DNA of 64,000 nt from Limnanthes douglasii subsp. nivea (lineage: Eukaryota > Streptophyta > Magnoliopsida > Brassicales > Limnanthaceae), in contig JAUPFV010000001.1 of the NCBI GenBank assembly GCA_036936605.1, positions 210,349,138-210,413,137 on the forward strand. The letters are read 5' to 3'. The notes beneath the pieces are model-generated. The model ran no database searches. It had not been told where the DNA came from and worked only from the letters and a program-made list of their open reading frames with translations. Of this stretch, positions 9,681 to 21,129 are shown piece by piece. Made by a program: the position numbers and the translations under genes. Every line of letters begins with the position of its first letter. Positions within the stretch are counted from its first letter, which is position 1.

Positions 9681-10327
9681 TCTCTAAAATTGGAAAATAA
9701 GTATAAATTTAGAAATGTGAGGAGAGTTGGGTATTTATAAGAGTGGTGTGGGCTTCTAAGTGGTGCAAAATCCCAAGAAAGTCAAGGAGGTTACCTAGAG
9801 AAGATGATAAGTTTTTTGGAGCAATGGATTGAAGTTATGATTTGACACATTCACGCATCGCGAAGCGCAAAGGATCTTTGACAAGCTTTCTCATTTGGTA
9901 AAAATTATTTTGGAATGCATTCTTGTTACGTCAGGAAATGATTGACACGTCAAATTAAACGATGAAATCCATCTAAAAGTTCTCTCATACATGGATAATC
10001 CATAATATGAAAGACACCTGTCAAGATCTACCCCAACACACACCCCAGATCAAGCAATGGACAAGAATGAAGTCATCGTTTATAATGATGAAATCATGTG
10101 TTTTAGAAAATGTTAGATGAGGTATAATCTAATGGGAAACTAAGAACATCAATAATCCGATGAGGTAAAATTTTTTTTATCAAGAGAAGCCAATAGAGAG
10201 ATTATTCAACAAGAAGTAACAGTGGAAAACCGATCTGATAAGGAGACCTAGAGAAAGAAAAATCCGAGGGGACTATCTCTATGAGTCAGTCCTTGTTCAA
10301 ATATCTTCGTAAATATTAGGGGGCTAC
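9681..10327 (+). mobile_element. 3' terminal region of a Tat element
   Basis: Contains the antisense-gene promoter motif GTTGGGTATTTATA (9728-9739), also present upstream of the antisense gene of Tat3 (47812-47825), and ends with the polypurine tract ATTAGGGGGCTAC (10315-10327), just as Tat3 ends ACTAGGGGGGCTAC before its 3' LTR. So the LTR that follows is preceded by a 3' end and followed by a 5' internal region. No protein frame recognised. Confidence 0.6.
9732..9739 (-). promoter_or_regulatory. TATA box of a Tat antisense gene
   Basis: TATAAATA read on the minus strand, in a GTTGGGTATTTATA context identical to that of the Tat3 antisense gene. The gene itself is missing, replaced by copia sequence to the left. 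Confidence 0.5.
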
Positions 10328-10738
10328 CGATAAGGGGAGAAAAATATGGTGGTAAATAAGTTAAATATAGTAAATAATGGGATTAATTTGATGTAATTAA
10401 ATATTGAGGACTAAACTTAAACAAATATAAGGGTTGAGGGGTCACATGTAATAACTAGTGTGTATGTTTATAGTTAGTAAAATGAAAAGATCTATTTATG
10501 AGAGGGTAAATATATAAATTAAGGATATACTCCATGTACTATATAAAGGACAGTTACTTTTGTGGAAATGGTCCAATGATTAGTCAATGATTACTTCATT
10601 TATTCATTTTGTCTCTTTATCTCTCTACTCATTATGTTCTTCTCTCTAGAAATACCAGAATACGAATATTACCGTGATAAATATTCTCATACAAACATAA
10701 TCGTGATAGGAAACATCACTAAGAAAAATTTGGAAGCA
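10328..10738 (+). repeat. Tat1 LTR, ~411 bp
   Basis: Begins CGATAAGGGG after a polypurine tract (Tat3 LTR begins TGATAAGG; here TG has become CG) and ends TTGGAAGCA two bases before the primer site. It contains a TATA-like TACTATATAAAGGAC near 10540. Confidence 0.65.
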
Positions 10739-10740
10739 TC

Positions 10741-10760
10741 ATTGGCGCTGTCTGAGGGAA
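10741..10760 (+). promoter_or_regulatory. Tat1 primer-binding site
   Basis: ATTGGCGCTGTCTGAGGGAA follows the LTR. TTGGCGC-type sites are usual in plant Tat/Athila elements; the exact tRNA is not assigned here. Confidence 0.7.
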
Positions 10761-10825
10761 AACAATTGGTACCGGGGATCGTTATCCCAAAATCATTGTA
10801 TTAATATGAAAACATTGTAAGAGAA

Positions 10826-12780
10826 ATGGAGACAGAATTCCCTGAAGAGCTAAAGGCTGGTACGACGAATCATATGATAGGAGACTCATCTGGAGATCTC
10901 AGGATCGAGAAACAAGTAATAAGTGAAGGAAACAATAATGATCCGTATGCTAAGAAGCTACTAGAAGAATATGTCTTAGTAGCGTGGCGGAACAAAATTG
11001 TTGAAAGATATTGAGAGGTTGAATATGGAAAAGGAAGCGATAATGAATTCGCGAAGAATTAAGTCCGAGGACCGACAAGAGCGGACAGTTGGAGCAGATC
11101 AAGTGCAAAATATTTTCTAATCTGAGGAGAAACATTAGAGGAAAAGTCATCATTCTTTAAAGAGAAGAGCAAGATTTGAACATTGTTACGAATCAAGAGA
11201 ATCTAGTGAATATTCATCATACAATTTAGATGAATCTTTGTCCTCTAAAAAGGATACTCGACGTCAAATAAATTACAAGAAAAGATATTTGAGGAGGTAC
11301 ATAGATGCTCTTCGGTCAACTCGTGGCGTAATAGGTTTGAGGAATAAAAAATCTAACCATCGAAAGAAAAGGCTTTATTCCGAAGAGCGTAATAAAGTTA
11401 TGAATAAATCTCGACGGGAACAGGAAACTCCACGTATGCAGATTCAATAGGGTAGCAATAATCTCGAGTATCGTGTGAGTAATCAATTTACCTATATATC
11501 CCATGAAGGTTTATATACAACAGTAAATGAAGTTCCGGGGGGGGGGGTGTGCGTACAAAGTGGGTCATGATTGAAGATCATATCCTCTCTCCCCGTAAAT
11601 CATTTTTGGTCACCTTCCGAAGTGGTTTGATATCTCTAAACTTGAAAAGTTCGACGGAACTCAGGATCCGGATAATCATAGTGAACAATTCAAAAACTTC
11701 ATGATAAATTATGATGATGACGATAAGCTGTTATGTATGGTTTTTTCTCAAACCTTCAAGAATGTTGCATCAAAGTGGTATAATCGATTGCCTCAGGGTT
11801 GTATTAAGAACTTTGACATGTTCTGGAGTATGTTTCGTCAATATTTTATGGGGAGCAAAAATTTCTGTACGAATGTGGATACGATAATCTATTGTAGGTA
11901 AACAATTGGGGAAATCCTTAAAGAGTATACAAATCGTTTTATCCAAGTAAAACTGACATGGAGTTTTCTAGGATAAGGTAGCGCTGGCTTCTTTCTGAAT
12001 AGGTCTGCTACCAGAGGTCATGAAGGATAATTCCGCGCAAACATAAAAGTTGGATTCCATGTCACAATTTAATTAGAATCAATTCTACCAATATCTGACG
12101 GTGGTAAGAAGTAATGCGCCACCAGTAAATGCCCGACAACAAGTATCGCAGCCATCAAATATTGTCCGAGCTCGAGAACCATTTCAAACAATAATCCAAG
12201 CACCTCCAAAAATGAAATAATATGCACCGATTGTCAACACTCAACAATATGTCCGATCCATGTCAAACAAATGGATCCGACCAACATATTTCGCCGAACT
12301 TACTGAGTGTATGGCAATGATCTTTGAGAGAACATGTCCACGCGTAAAATTTCATATTTCCAATACAAAATCCAAGGGAGAATAGAAGCAATATGTATTA
12401 TAAGTATCATGAAAACATTGGGCATGATATGATGGATTGTGTGGCGTTGAGAAAAGAGATACATGCCTTGATTGAAAATAGGAAGCTGACAACATTCGTG
12501 AAGAAGAATTCTTTGGCTACTCCAAAGCAAGAAATGATCCGAAACAAGAAAATGCTCTAATGATATCAAAACCTATTGATGAAGAGTCTATTGATGCATT
12601 TGATATCTCTACAGAGTAATTAGATCCAAATCCAGACAGAACTAACATATATGTGGTGGAAAAAGAGGTTTTGAGAGGAAATGCTAGTGAATTATGTGCT
12701 TTCTTTGAGTCACTAACAATGTTTGGAGGATATATTATTATATGGACCTCAAATTATTCTTGAAAAAGGCATATTATTAG
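10826..12780 (+). pseudogene. Tat1 gag remnant
   Basis: The clear part is 11620-11900: FDISKLEKFDGTQDPDNH, then MINYDDDDKLLCMVFSQTFK and WYNRLPQGCIKNFDMFWSMF, which is the retrotransposon gag domain (PF03732 type) as in Tat3 at 39103-39430. A charged N-terminal part precedes it and a zinc-knuckle-like YHENIGHDMMDCVALRKE is readable near 12400. Multiple stops, frame changes and an 11-base G run at 11537-11547 disrupt it. Confidence 0.75.
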
Positions 12781-12793
12781 TCTAACAAATCAG

Positions 12794-13350
12794 TTGGAAG
12801 CAGTTGCTTCACCACACTTGTACAAAAATCCATCTCCAATATTATGTTTTGAAGACTATGACATGAGGAATTTAGCTGGTCCGCATGAAGACGCGGTTGT
12901 TATTGTAGCAGAAATGACAGAGAATGAGATACGGATTTTTTTTATTGATACTGGCAGCTCAGCTAATATTATGTTTATGACTACTTATAGCCAGATAAAG
13001 AATCCACCGATGATCATTCGATCTGATTGGGTAATTGTAAGGTTTACTATAGTAACAAGTGAAGTGGTAGGAGAATTCAAGGGAAGAGTTGAGCTAGGTC
13101 GGGGACCATTCAATAAGGTAGTCAGAGTCTTATTTATTGTAGTAGACGCCCCAACGTGTTTCAATGAAATATTTGGAAGGTCTCAGCTGTCTAAAATGGA
13201 TGATGAGCCATCAACTGTTCACCAATGTTTGAAGTATGTGGTAGGGAACAATGTGGGAACAGTTAAAACCGTTCAAAAGATGGCCATAAATGTTATCGAA
13301 CCGCTTTGGACCCTAAGTAAAGTAAGAGGGTTGAGTCAAAGAAATAATAG
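12794..13350 (+). pseudogene. Tat1 aspartic protease remnant
   Basis: GPHEDAVVIVAEMTENEIRI then FFIDTGSSANIMF carries the active-site DTGSS. A downstream IFGRSQLSKM and STVHQCLKYVV match the Tat3 protease end. The frame runs open to 13396 but is separated from gag by stops. Confidence 0.8.
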
Positions 13351-13356
13351 CAATCA

Positions 13357-15185
13357 GTGGGGTCTTCCTCAGGATCTGATCATGTGGATGATCTAAGAGA
13401 GACTCCCAGGTTTATGGTCCCAGATGAGAGTTTTGAGGATCATTTTTTCTCTAATAGTAAAAGTTTGACATCCGGAACAAAATTATCTTTGGAAGTGCAA
13501 GAAAAGTTGATTACGTTTTTGTCAACAAAATTACACTTGTTTGCATGGTGTATGGAGGTTGTGATAGGGGTCCCTGTGGACATCATTTGTCATAGGTTAG
13601 CAGTACAAAGTAATGTTCTTCCGATATTCCAGAAAAATAGAACGTTTTCCCAAGAAAAATCCGAAGTTATCATGGCAGATGTAAACTGTTTGAATAAAGT
13701 TGGTGACATACGCAAATTGCAATATCCTTTATGGATTGCTAATTTGGTTTTGGTAAAGAAGAAGAACGAAAAAATGACGGATGTTTGTAGATTTTACGGA
13801 TCTAAATAAAGTTTGTCCAAAAGATCCTTTCCCGGTTCCACGAATAGATCAGTTAGTGGATTCAACTTTGGGAAATCGATTACTTTCTTTTATGGATGCA
13901 CATGCCGGATACAATCATATCCAAATAGATCCAAAGGATAAGAATAGTAATACTTTCATTACCAGAAGAGGTTACATTGCTATAAGGTAATGTCATTTGG
14001 GTTGAAAAATGCTGGAGCAACTTACCAACGTTTAGTAAACAAATCTTTTGAGACTCAGATTGGGAGAAATATTGAAGTATATATCGATGACATGTTAGTA
14101 AAAAGTGCACGGGATGAGAACCACCTAGCAGACCTAGAAGAAACTTTCGCTAACTTGACTAAGATAAATTTGAAATTGAACCCTAAAAATGTGTGTTTAA
14201 AGTAAGATCTATAAAGTTTCTTGGGTATATAATCAGTGAACGTGGGATATAAGCTGATCTGATACAACTAAATGCTCTGACTACTATGGCACCACCTCGA
14301 ACGGGAAGGTTGACCGTCCTGAATAGTGTGCCATTTTTTAAGTTTTAAGAAGAGAAATTTGTTTTACCTGGACCTAAGAATGTTCCGAGGCATTTCATCA
14401 AATAAATGAATACATTTCTTTGCTAGAAATTTTGACAAAACCAAATCTGGAGGAGAAGTTGTACGCTTATCTAGTGATGTCAAGTTATGTTGTGAGTGTT
14501 GTTTTGATTCGAGAGGAAGATAATTCCCAAGACTAGTGTATTATATAAGTAAAAATCTTCTGGATGTTGAGAAACAGTATTTGCAGGCTTATTCTATCAT
14601 CGCACAAACATCTTTTCCATTGAAAAAAATGTTACAAAGGCCTGATGTATCAAGAAGAATGAATAAGTGGTCAATTGATTTGGGAGATTTTGATATTAAA
14701 TTGGAGCATAATATTGCAATCAAAGCAAAAGACTTAACGGATTTTTTGGTCGAATTTCATTCGGAATGGTCAGATATGGAGATTAATGAAGAAACGTTTG
14801 GGTTAAAGTGAACGGTCGGAACATATCGGGGTTCAAGCGCGTCATATATCAAGCTATTCCATTTGGGTTTAAGAAATCTCATAATGAGGTCGAATACGAA
14901 GCTGCTTTAGTAGGGTTAAGACTTGCCAAGATTTGTGAGGTAAACAAAATAAGGCTCGTAAGTGACTCCCAACTCCTCATAAACCATGCATCTAGTCAGT
15001 CTGAGGCAAGAAATGATCATTTAAGTATTTGAGGGCGTACAAGACTTTAATGTTGGTTTTTGAAAGCATCAGATACAGACATGTTCATAGGGTTGGAAAT
15101 TACGTGGTTGATTCTTTGGCTACGAGTTCGTATTCTCAAGAATATCCTTGGATTATCACACAAGAAAATCCTTCAATAACAAGGG
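13357..15185 (+). pseudogene. Tat1 reverse transcriptase and RNase H remnant
   Basis: RT is split over three frames: pre-RT with FLSTKLHLFAW (13530), then VDFTDLNKVCPKDPFPVPRI and FMDAHAGYNHIQI (13781-13990), then FGLKNAGATYQRLVNKS and YIDDMLVKSA (13990-14205). The first RNase H remnant includes YYISKNLLDVEKQYL and MNKWSIDLGDFDIKLEHN (14536-14770). A second, plant-Tat-type RNase H is recognised by FGFKKSHNEVEYEAALVGLR and VNKIRLVSDSQLLINHASS (14850-15000). The similarity ends at WIITQENPSI just before the junction at 15186. Non-functional. Confidence 0.85.
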
Positions 15186-15512
15186 GGTCTGAGTTGGTAA
15201 AAGGCGCTCTTCTTTTCTGCATAACCGGCTTGACCTTCAGATCTATAGACAAGCTATGTTGAATTACCTCAATAGGTACTCCTGTTACATCTTCTGTCCT
15301 CCAAGCGAAGACATCCAAATTTTGAGATAAAAAATCAAGCAATTGTTAACGTAGAAAAGGGGTCAATAAAGTTCCGATTTGAAGTACCTTTCCTTCCGAA
15401 AAAGTAAACTCCGCTATCTCTTCACTCACCATTAAAGACCTTGGGGTTTCCCTCGGATCGTCAACCCTTTCTTCCAAGTCCGAGGGTACCCCTTCTAATT
15501 GATATTCACGCA
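15186..15512 (-). pseudogene. Tat2 N-terminal RT region remnant
   Basis: LLDFLSQNLDVFAWRTEDVT followed by GVPIEVIQHSLSIDLKVKPV and QKRRAPF correspond to the start of the Tat3 pol region at 41030-41170. A stop and frame changes separate it from the protease frame. The conserved block of the RT palm is not reached before the truncation. Confidence 0.8.
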
Positions 15513-17940
15513 TTAAATCTCCAATGCCAGATCCTCGGATCCGAAGTGCAGTAGCATAGCATTCCCTGGAAACCTTCTGATTGCCTCGAACAACCCCAAC
15601 TGTGTTCCAACCATATAATTAAAGCACTGATGAACTGTAGACACCACACCATACATTCTTAAAAGCCATGATCTTCCTAAAATAACATTATAACTTGTGG
15701 GACAGCCCACCACCACAAAAAGTACATGGACCTTTTTCTTAAATGGTCCTTTTCCCAAACTGACCTCACCCTCGAATTCTCCAACAACACGAGCTGTTAC
15801 ACCCGTGAATCCAATAATCGTTCGATCCGATTGAGAAATACGAGGTGGATTGGTCATTCGATCATAGGTGGATTTAAAAAGGACATTAGCAGAACTGCTT
15901 GTGTCAATCAACACACGTCGAGTTTCGACGCCAGCCACCTCAGCTCCAATCACCACAACATCTTCGTGCGGTCCTGCAGTACCTCTCAGATCGTCTTCAT
16001 CAAGCAAAATGAAGGGAATATTTTCCTTCCCATACAAGTGCATAGATATCCTCCCTTCAATTTGAGTTGTCAAGTAGACAACATGCCTATTCCTCGAACT
16101 ATCCGAGTTTGCAGTCATTGAATCGCCTCCAAAAATAGCTAACGACTCAACAAACTTGCGTAGCTCCCGAACATGTCCCTTTTTAACATGCTCTTCGAAT
16201 GTCATCAGAAGCAACCGGTTCGGTTCCTTTTCAACATACTCAGAAGAAGCATCGAAAGGTTCAGTCTGTGAATCCAAAATCATCAAATTCTCAGCTGGCG
16301 GCGCAACCTTCGAAATTAATGGACCATTATTTTTCGACGCTCTTTCATGTGACTTCACATAATTCAGGAGCTTTCCATTCTCAATCAAATATTGGATTTC
16401 TTTTTTCAGAGAAATGCAATCATTTGTATCATGTCCAATATCATCATGATATCTGCAAAATTTATTATTCCTCTCCTCCCTTGGTCTGTTGATAGGAGCT
16501 GGCTTCCTAAAATTTACGAAGCTCTTGGTCTTATCCCAGATGACAGAAACATTCTCTGTCAGATCAGCATAGTATTCTGGCTTGACCCATATATTTGGTC
16601 TAGGCCTGTTGTAATTGTTAGATGGAGCGTGGTTTGAATAACCACCACTCCGAGGAGGCAAATTGTTGTTCTTCTGCCTCAACTGCTGATTGCCATTGCC
16701 ATTGTTATTACCATTCGAGGGCTGCCCCTGATTATTGGCTGCCTGTCCGGAATTTTTTGGAGTGCTAACTGGTCCGCTTGGGACTCTACTCGACTCCTCC
16801 ACTTTGATCTGATCCTCAACTTGAGCCATCAAAGATCCAAAAGTCAAGGCCCTCTCTTTATCGTCTCATTAGCCAGATCTCCTGGCAATAACCCTTGGCG
16901 AAAAGCTGTCATCGCCACATTTTCCTCACACTTGTCCAAACTAGCCTTGGTCAACACAAATTTATTTATATAGTCTTTCACCTTTTCTCCTGGTGCCTGC
17001 TTGCACTGAATAATGGTATCATCATTTGCTCTCATCTCTTTGCTTCCCACAAACTACCTTCGAAAAGCAGTATAAAAATCGCTGAAATTTGATAAGAACC
17101 CCCTTAGAATCCTGATGTACCACTTAAGAGTTGTTCCCTTAAAAGTCTGTGAAAATGCACGACACACAAGCCGGTCATCATCTTCGATATTGATCATATA
17201 ATTCTTGATCTGTTCGATGTGATCATCGGGATCTTGCATACCATCGTACTTCTCCACCTTCGAAATGTCGAAACGCTTCGGAAGCGTCATGAAACAAATT
17301 TCATCTGTCAACGGAGAATTTCTTCAGTCAACACCTTGAACGAACTGATCATCAGTTCCCATTATGATATATAGATTCCTATCAGTTTCAACATACTGAT
17401 TCGAGGGTTTCCTTCGTGCCAAGTTGAACGAGGAGCATTCTTAGATTTATTCTCATTTTTATACTTTCTCGAATAATCCTTGTCTGATTCCTCTTTTGAA
17501 GAACCTCTGTACCTCTTAAAACCCGAGGCTGAACTTTCGACCTCCTCGTCACTAAAAGTCACTAATTTCAGTTTATCTTTCTTCTCTTTTCGAGACGAAT
17601 ATCCCTCTTTAGGAGACACAAAACGTGCTTTTTTGTGCTCAGACTTAGCGCGTCGATCATCAAAAATCAATCTGACTGATCTCTCATATCGGTCTTTTCT
17701 ATTTCCTTAACATCGGATTTGAGCCTTGCCGAGAGTATCTCTTGTTCCCTTCCTTCATATTTCTCATTCAATGTATTAATTTTATCTAAGAGCTGATTCA
17801 TTGGCGCCTCGATATCAGATTGAGCTTGGATCAGAGACAATCCATCAGTTCTATTTCCATCCTTCTGCAAATCACCTTTCACAGTTTCCATCGTTGACTG
17901 AAGCATAGGATTGTTCTCAGAATTCATCGTGTGAATTTTA
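15513..17940 (-). pseudogene. Tat2 gag-protease remnant
   Basis: Starts near 17924 with MNSENNPMLQSTMETVKGDL. The gag domain is split: FDISKVEKYDGMQDPDDHIE (17250), FVGSKEMRANDDTIIQCKQA (17040) and ALTFGSLMAQVEDQIKVEES (16847). Then come an Asn/Gln-rich spacer, a zinc knuckle NKFCRYHDDIGHDTNDC (16460) and the protease, whose active site reads DTSSS instead of DTGSS (about 15905), a change expected to kill activity. The 444-residue frame 15513-16847 is intact, but the upstream part has stops and frameshifts at 17054, 16844 and 17362. Confidence 0.85.
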
Positions 17941-18002
17941 ATCAGAAAATACAACTAGATTGTATCAATTTCGAACAGAATAAGCCACTGATTTTTCTTA
18001 TT

Positions 18003-18026
18003 CAGTCTCCAGTAGAGTCGACAATT
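18003..18026 (-). promoter_or_regulatory. Tat2 primer-binding site
   Basis: Read on the minus strand, TTGTCGACTCTACTGGAGAC follows the LTR end ACTCATCA. It resembles the TTGGCGACTCCACTGGGGAC-type site of plant gypsy elements with a few substitutions. Confidence 0.55.
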
Positions 18027-18390
18027 TGATGAGTTACTATTTTGCCTTAGTAAATTGTTAAGAGAAAATTCCACAGAGAGAATGAGCTAGAGAGTTTTTA
18101 GAGAGAGAAAATACAAGTACAAATGAGTTTTAAAGTAAAAGTGTTCAACCCTTTATTAGAGTAGCCTTGCCCTTTATATAAAGGATCCAAAACTTAGTCT
18201 CAAACTCAAAATCTGTTACAAAAGAGGGTTAATTGTTGTTTAGTCCTCAACAATTATATATAGTTACAAATACCCTCTAAAACTTACATCAGTTACAATT
18301 TCAGGACAAAATTTACATTACTTATAATTAAATCCTTAAATTTACATTATTTACAATTTAGTCCTCAAAATCCTATTTCCATTCATGCAT
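18027..18390 (-). repeat. Tat2 5' LTR, ~364 bp
   Basis: Lies between the primer site and a non-Tat sequence. On the minus strand it contains TTTATATAAAGGGC (TATA box, about 18175) and ends CATCA. The outer boundary near TGCATGAAT is approximate. There is no partner LTR. Confidence 0.6.
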
Positions 18391-18480
18391 GAATAACTAT
18401 AAGCTGCACGAGTTGTATAACGTTTTCAAGGGTGAGGTAACTTGGGATTGGTTTAACGGGTAATAATTATATCTTACCTA
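18391..18480. other. Unassigned 90-bp segment
   Basis: Between Tat2 and the AT-rich repeat (GCTGCACGAGTTGTATAACG ...). No recognisable content. Confidence 0.3.
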
Positions 18481-19690
18481 ATGTTTGTTTTAATATTGTA
18501 TAATTATTTAGATTTCTAACAAAATAACCATTTTAGGTTACCATATTATCTTTAGTTTTTTTATGATGGTTGTTGTTTAGTTAGGTTGTTATTCTTTTTA
18601 TAATCTTTAATCGTGATTATTATATTTTTAAATGTTTATTAATTACAATTTTTTATTAAATTCAATATTTTTATTATATATGGTATCATTCTAAAAAATA
18701 ATAATACACCATTAGAACGTGTGTTGTTGTTGTTTGTTTAAAAAATCACTATCTTTAGTAAAATTTTGAAATAATTGTAGATGTATATTTATCGTTAAAT
18801 TAAATAGTTTCCTTACGAAAACATCTCTTTTTATTTCTGTTCGTCGGTTCTCTTTTCCTCAAATATTTGGTATTTCTTTCATTTGTTTCTGTAAAAAGAT
18901 GACCTCGTTTTTTTACTATACATTTTTAATAAATAAATCATTTTTTTCAAATTAGAACAGCCGAGTCCGATTAGGTTTTCTATATTTACTGTTAAGCACA
19001 ATAAAATCATACTATTTTACTAATTATTTTATAAATATTATTTAAAATTATAATATTATATATTTTACCATATAAACATATATATATATTTTAAACAGTT
19101 TCGCTAGTTTTTAATATCTTATAATTATTTGAATTTCAAACCAGATGACCATTTTAAGTTATCATATTATCTTTATTTTTTAACATGACTGTTGTTTAAA
19201 TATTATTATTCTTTTCATAATTTTTAATCTTATTTATTTTATTATAATTTTTTTATCAATTACAATTTTTGAATGAAATATAACATGAAATACAATTTTT
19301 TATACAATTTTGTATATGGTGACATATCATTCCTAAAAACAATGGTACACCATTAAGATTTTAGTTGTTTGTGTAGGAGGTCAGTGACTTTAATAATTTT
19401 TTTAATAAGTCTCTATGTATGGTTGCCTTTAGGCTGTATGGTTGCCTTTAAGTAAGCAGTTTCTTTTCGATTATTTTTCTATAAATCCTCTTCTTTTTTT
19501 CTTTTCATACCTGGATTTGCTTGAGAATCCAGCAATGACTTTTGTTTATATAGCATTTCTTCACCATAATTGTTACCATTTCCCACCAATATTACTTGTT
19601 CCTTTCATTTGTTCCTGCAAAAAAGCTGTCTAATTTTTTTCATACGTACGTTTAATAATTAAATCAATTTTACAACTGAGTATTAGGCAT
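18481..19690. repeat. Tandem units of the ~0.6-kb AT-rich repeat
   Basis: Holds the 3' part of one unit (18481-18800), a complete unit (about 18800-19440) and the 5' part of a third (19490-19690). Recurrent landmarks in order: GATTTGCTTGAGAA, TTTATATAGC, TTTAATAAATAAAT, CAAATTAGAACAGC, ATATTATATATTTTACCATA, GGTGACATATCATTC, ACACCATTA. No transposase or RT motifs. Confidence 0.7.
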
Positions 19691-19738
19691 GTTTGGCATT
19701 AAGTAACTAGTTTGCTATGGATTTTTTTTTCTTTTCTT

Positions 19739-19930
19739 GGTTAAAAACCTTGTCAAATCACTTATGTTTGATACTTATTGCATTCGTACCATTAAATTTT
19801 TTTCGTCATCAAAACAAGTCATTGATGCTTCAAATCGTTGCATTTTTGCCACCGACGCGTACAAACTAACAGGGAGCTGATACATGTCACCCATTTGTAC
19901 CCTGTTGCACAAACAATCACTCATTAATTT
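19739..19930 (+). repeat. Left terminal inverted repeat
   Basis: Pairs with 21130-21341 in inverted orientation, with scattered mismatches and small indels. Weaker pairing continues inward (AAATACCCCT against AAATACTCCT). Confidence 0.7.
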
Positions 19931-20257
19931 AGACCTAAAATACCCCTAATTTTATTCTTTTTACTTTTTACTTTCTTATTTTTACTTTTTACTTTCTTAT
20001 TTTTATTTTTTACTTTAACTTATTTACTCTTATTTTTACTTTTACTTTTAATTATTTAGTCTTGAACTTCTTCTCTCTTTCTGTACACTCGTTTTACGGT
20101 TCTTCTGAGTGCTAAGAATCCTAGCAATAAGAAGCAAAATGAGATTTCCGCAAGCTCACGTATCAAAATCAGTTCCCTCACACTGAACTCTCTTTCACTA
20201 AATAACTTAGTTTTCTACTTTACCTTTTCTCTCTATTGATTTCACAAGACCACAACC

Positions 20258-20653
20258 ATGGCTTTCAAAACCGTCGTCGTTTTCATGTTGGTCTCTCTAA
20301 TTATCACATCTACTCTAGTTCAATCCCCCGTTCCGGTGCCCTTCAGATCTTCCGGGTTTATCTCTCCGATTTCCGCTTCAAGTTCGTCTCAGACGGTCCC
20401 TCCTCCAGTTCAACCACCTTCCTCGGCTCCTACAAGCTCATCGTTTTATCACATCAGCTTGCTGTCGGCTTCTCCCGTGTCTCCTACCTCGTCTCCAAGT
20501 CCCTCCTCCGTAGCACTACCTCCGGGCTTCTCCATCGATGCACCTGCTCCTGCTCATCGATCTGCTCCTACTCCGACTGAAAACATTACATGCAGAGTCT
20601 CTGCCGTAGGATATGTCGCCGGAGTTGTGCTTGCAGCTTCGTTGTTGATTTAG
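20258..20653 (+). CDS. Arabinogalactan-protein-like GPI-anchored cell-wall protein
   Basis: The 131-residue product has an N-terminal signal peptide (MAFKTVVVFMLVSLIITSTL, cleavage expected near residue 22), a central Pro/Ser/Ala/Thr-rich domain with many SP, TP and AP dipeptides (VSPTSSPSPSS, APAPAHRSAPTPT), one N-glycosylation sequon (NIT) and a hydrophobic C-terminus (VGYVAGVVLAASLLI) typical of a GPI-anchor signal. Classical AGPs are hydroxyproline-glycosylated and act at the plasma membrane and wall. The ATG at 20258 is preceded by a pyrimidine-rich leader. The frame is intact. It sits inside long inverted repeats, so it may be a captured gene copy. Expression is unknown. Confidence 0.75.
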   Translation: MAFKTVVVFMLVSLIITSTLVQSPVPVPFRSSGFISPISASSSSQTVPPPVQPPSSAPTSSSFYHISLLSASPVSPTSSPSPSSVALPPGFSIDAPAPAHRSAPTPTENITCRVSAVGYVAGVVLAASLLI

Positions 20654-21129
20654 ATCAGACGATGGAGAGGAATATTTAACGATTCGATTGGGTTATATTA
20701 TATTGATTTACTTTATTTACTTTGAATTGATATCGAGCATGTTTCAATAGTTTTTCTTATAATTATGAATATTTATCATTTATATACATCTATATATGTA
20801 TACATAAATGTTTATTGGTTTTGATTTGAATTTTTTGTTTATATATTTATTCATATTTTATGATTTTTGAGATCGAAAAAAGAATAGTCATACGAAGTTG
20901 GAGTACGAAAAATCGGGTTAATAAAGCACTTTTAAGAATAAAATTGAAACGTAATTTGGAACATGTAACAAAATTAATTAAATAAGTAAAATGTAAAAAA
21001 AAAAATTAAAAATTAAAAATTAAAAGTAAATAAAAGAGTTGGGGTAAAAAGTAAAAAAGATAAATCTACTAAGTAAAAGATTAGAGGAAAAAGTAAACAC
21101 GTGAAGTAAAAAGGTTAAACTATTAACCA

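Larger units (their letters stand above)
10328..15185 (+). mobile_element. Tat1: decayed Ty3/gypsy Tat element, 3' truncated
   Basis: LTR, primer site, gag, protease, RT and RNase H domains follow in Ty3/gypsy order. It stops within the RNase H/linker region at about 15186, where minus-strand Tat2 begins. Integrase and 3' LTR are absent. Confidence 0.8.
15186..18390 (-). mobile_element. Tat2: 5' half of a Ty3/gypsy Tat element
   Basis: On the minus strand: LTR (18027-18390), primer site, gag, protease and the first residues of the RT region, then truncation at about 15186 against Tat1. The two elements meet head to head. RT core, RNase H, integrase and 3' LTR are missing. Confidence 0.8.

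Noticed and set aside
19442..19633. 63-codon hydrophobic frame
   Set aside because: Sits in the AT-rich repeat unit and is not conserved in the other units.
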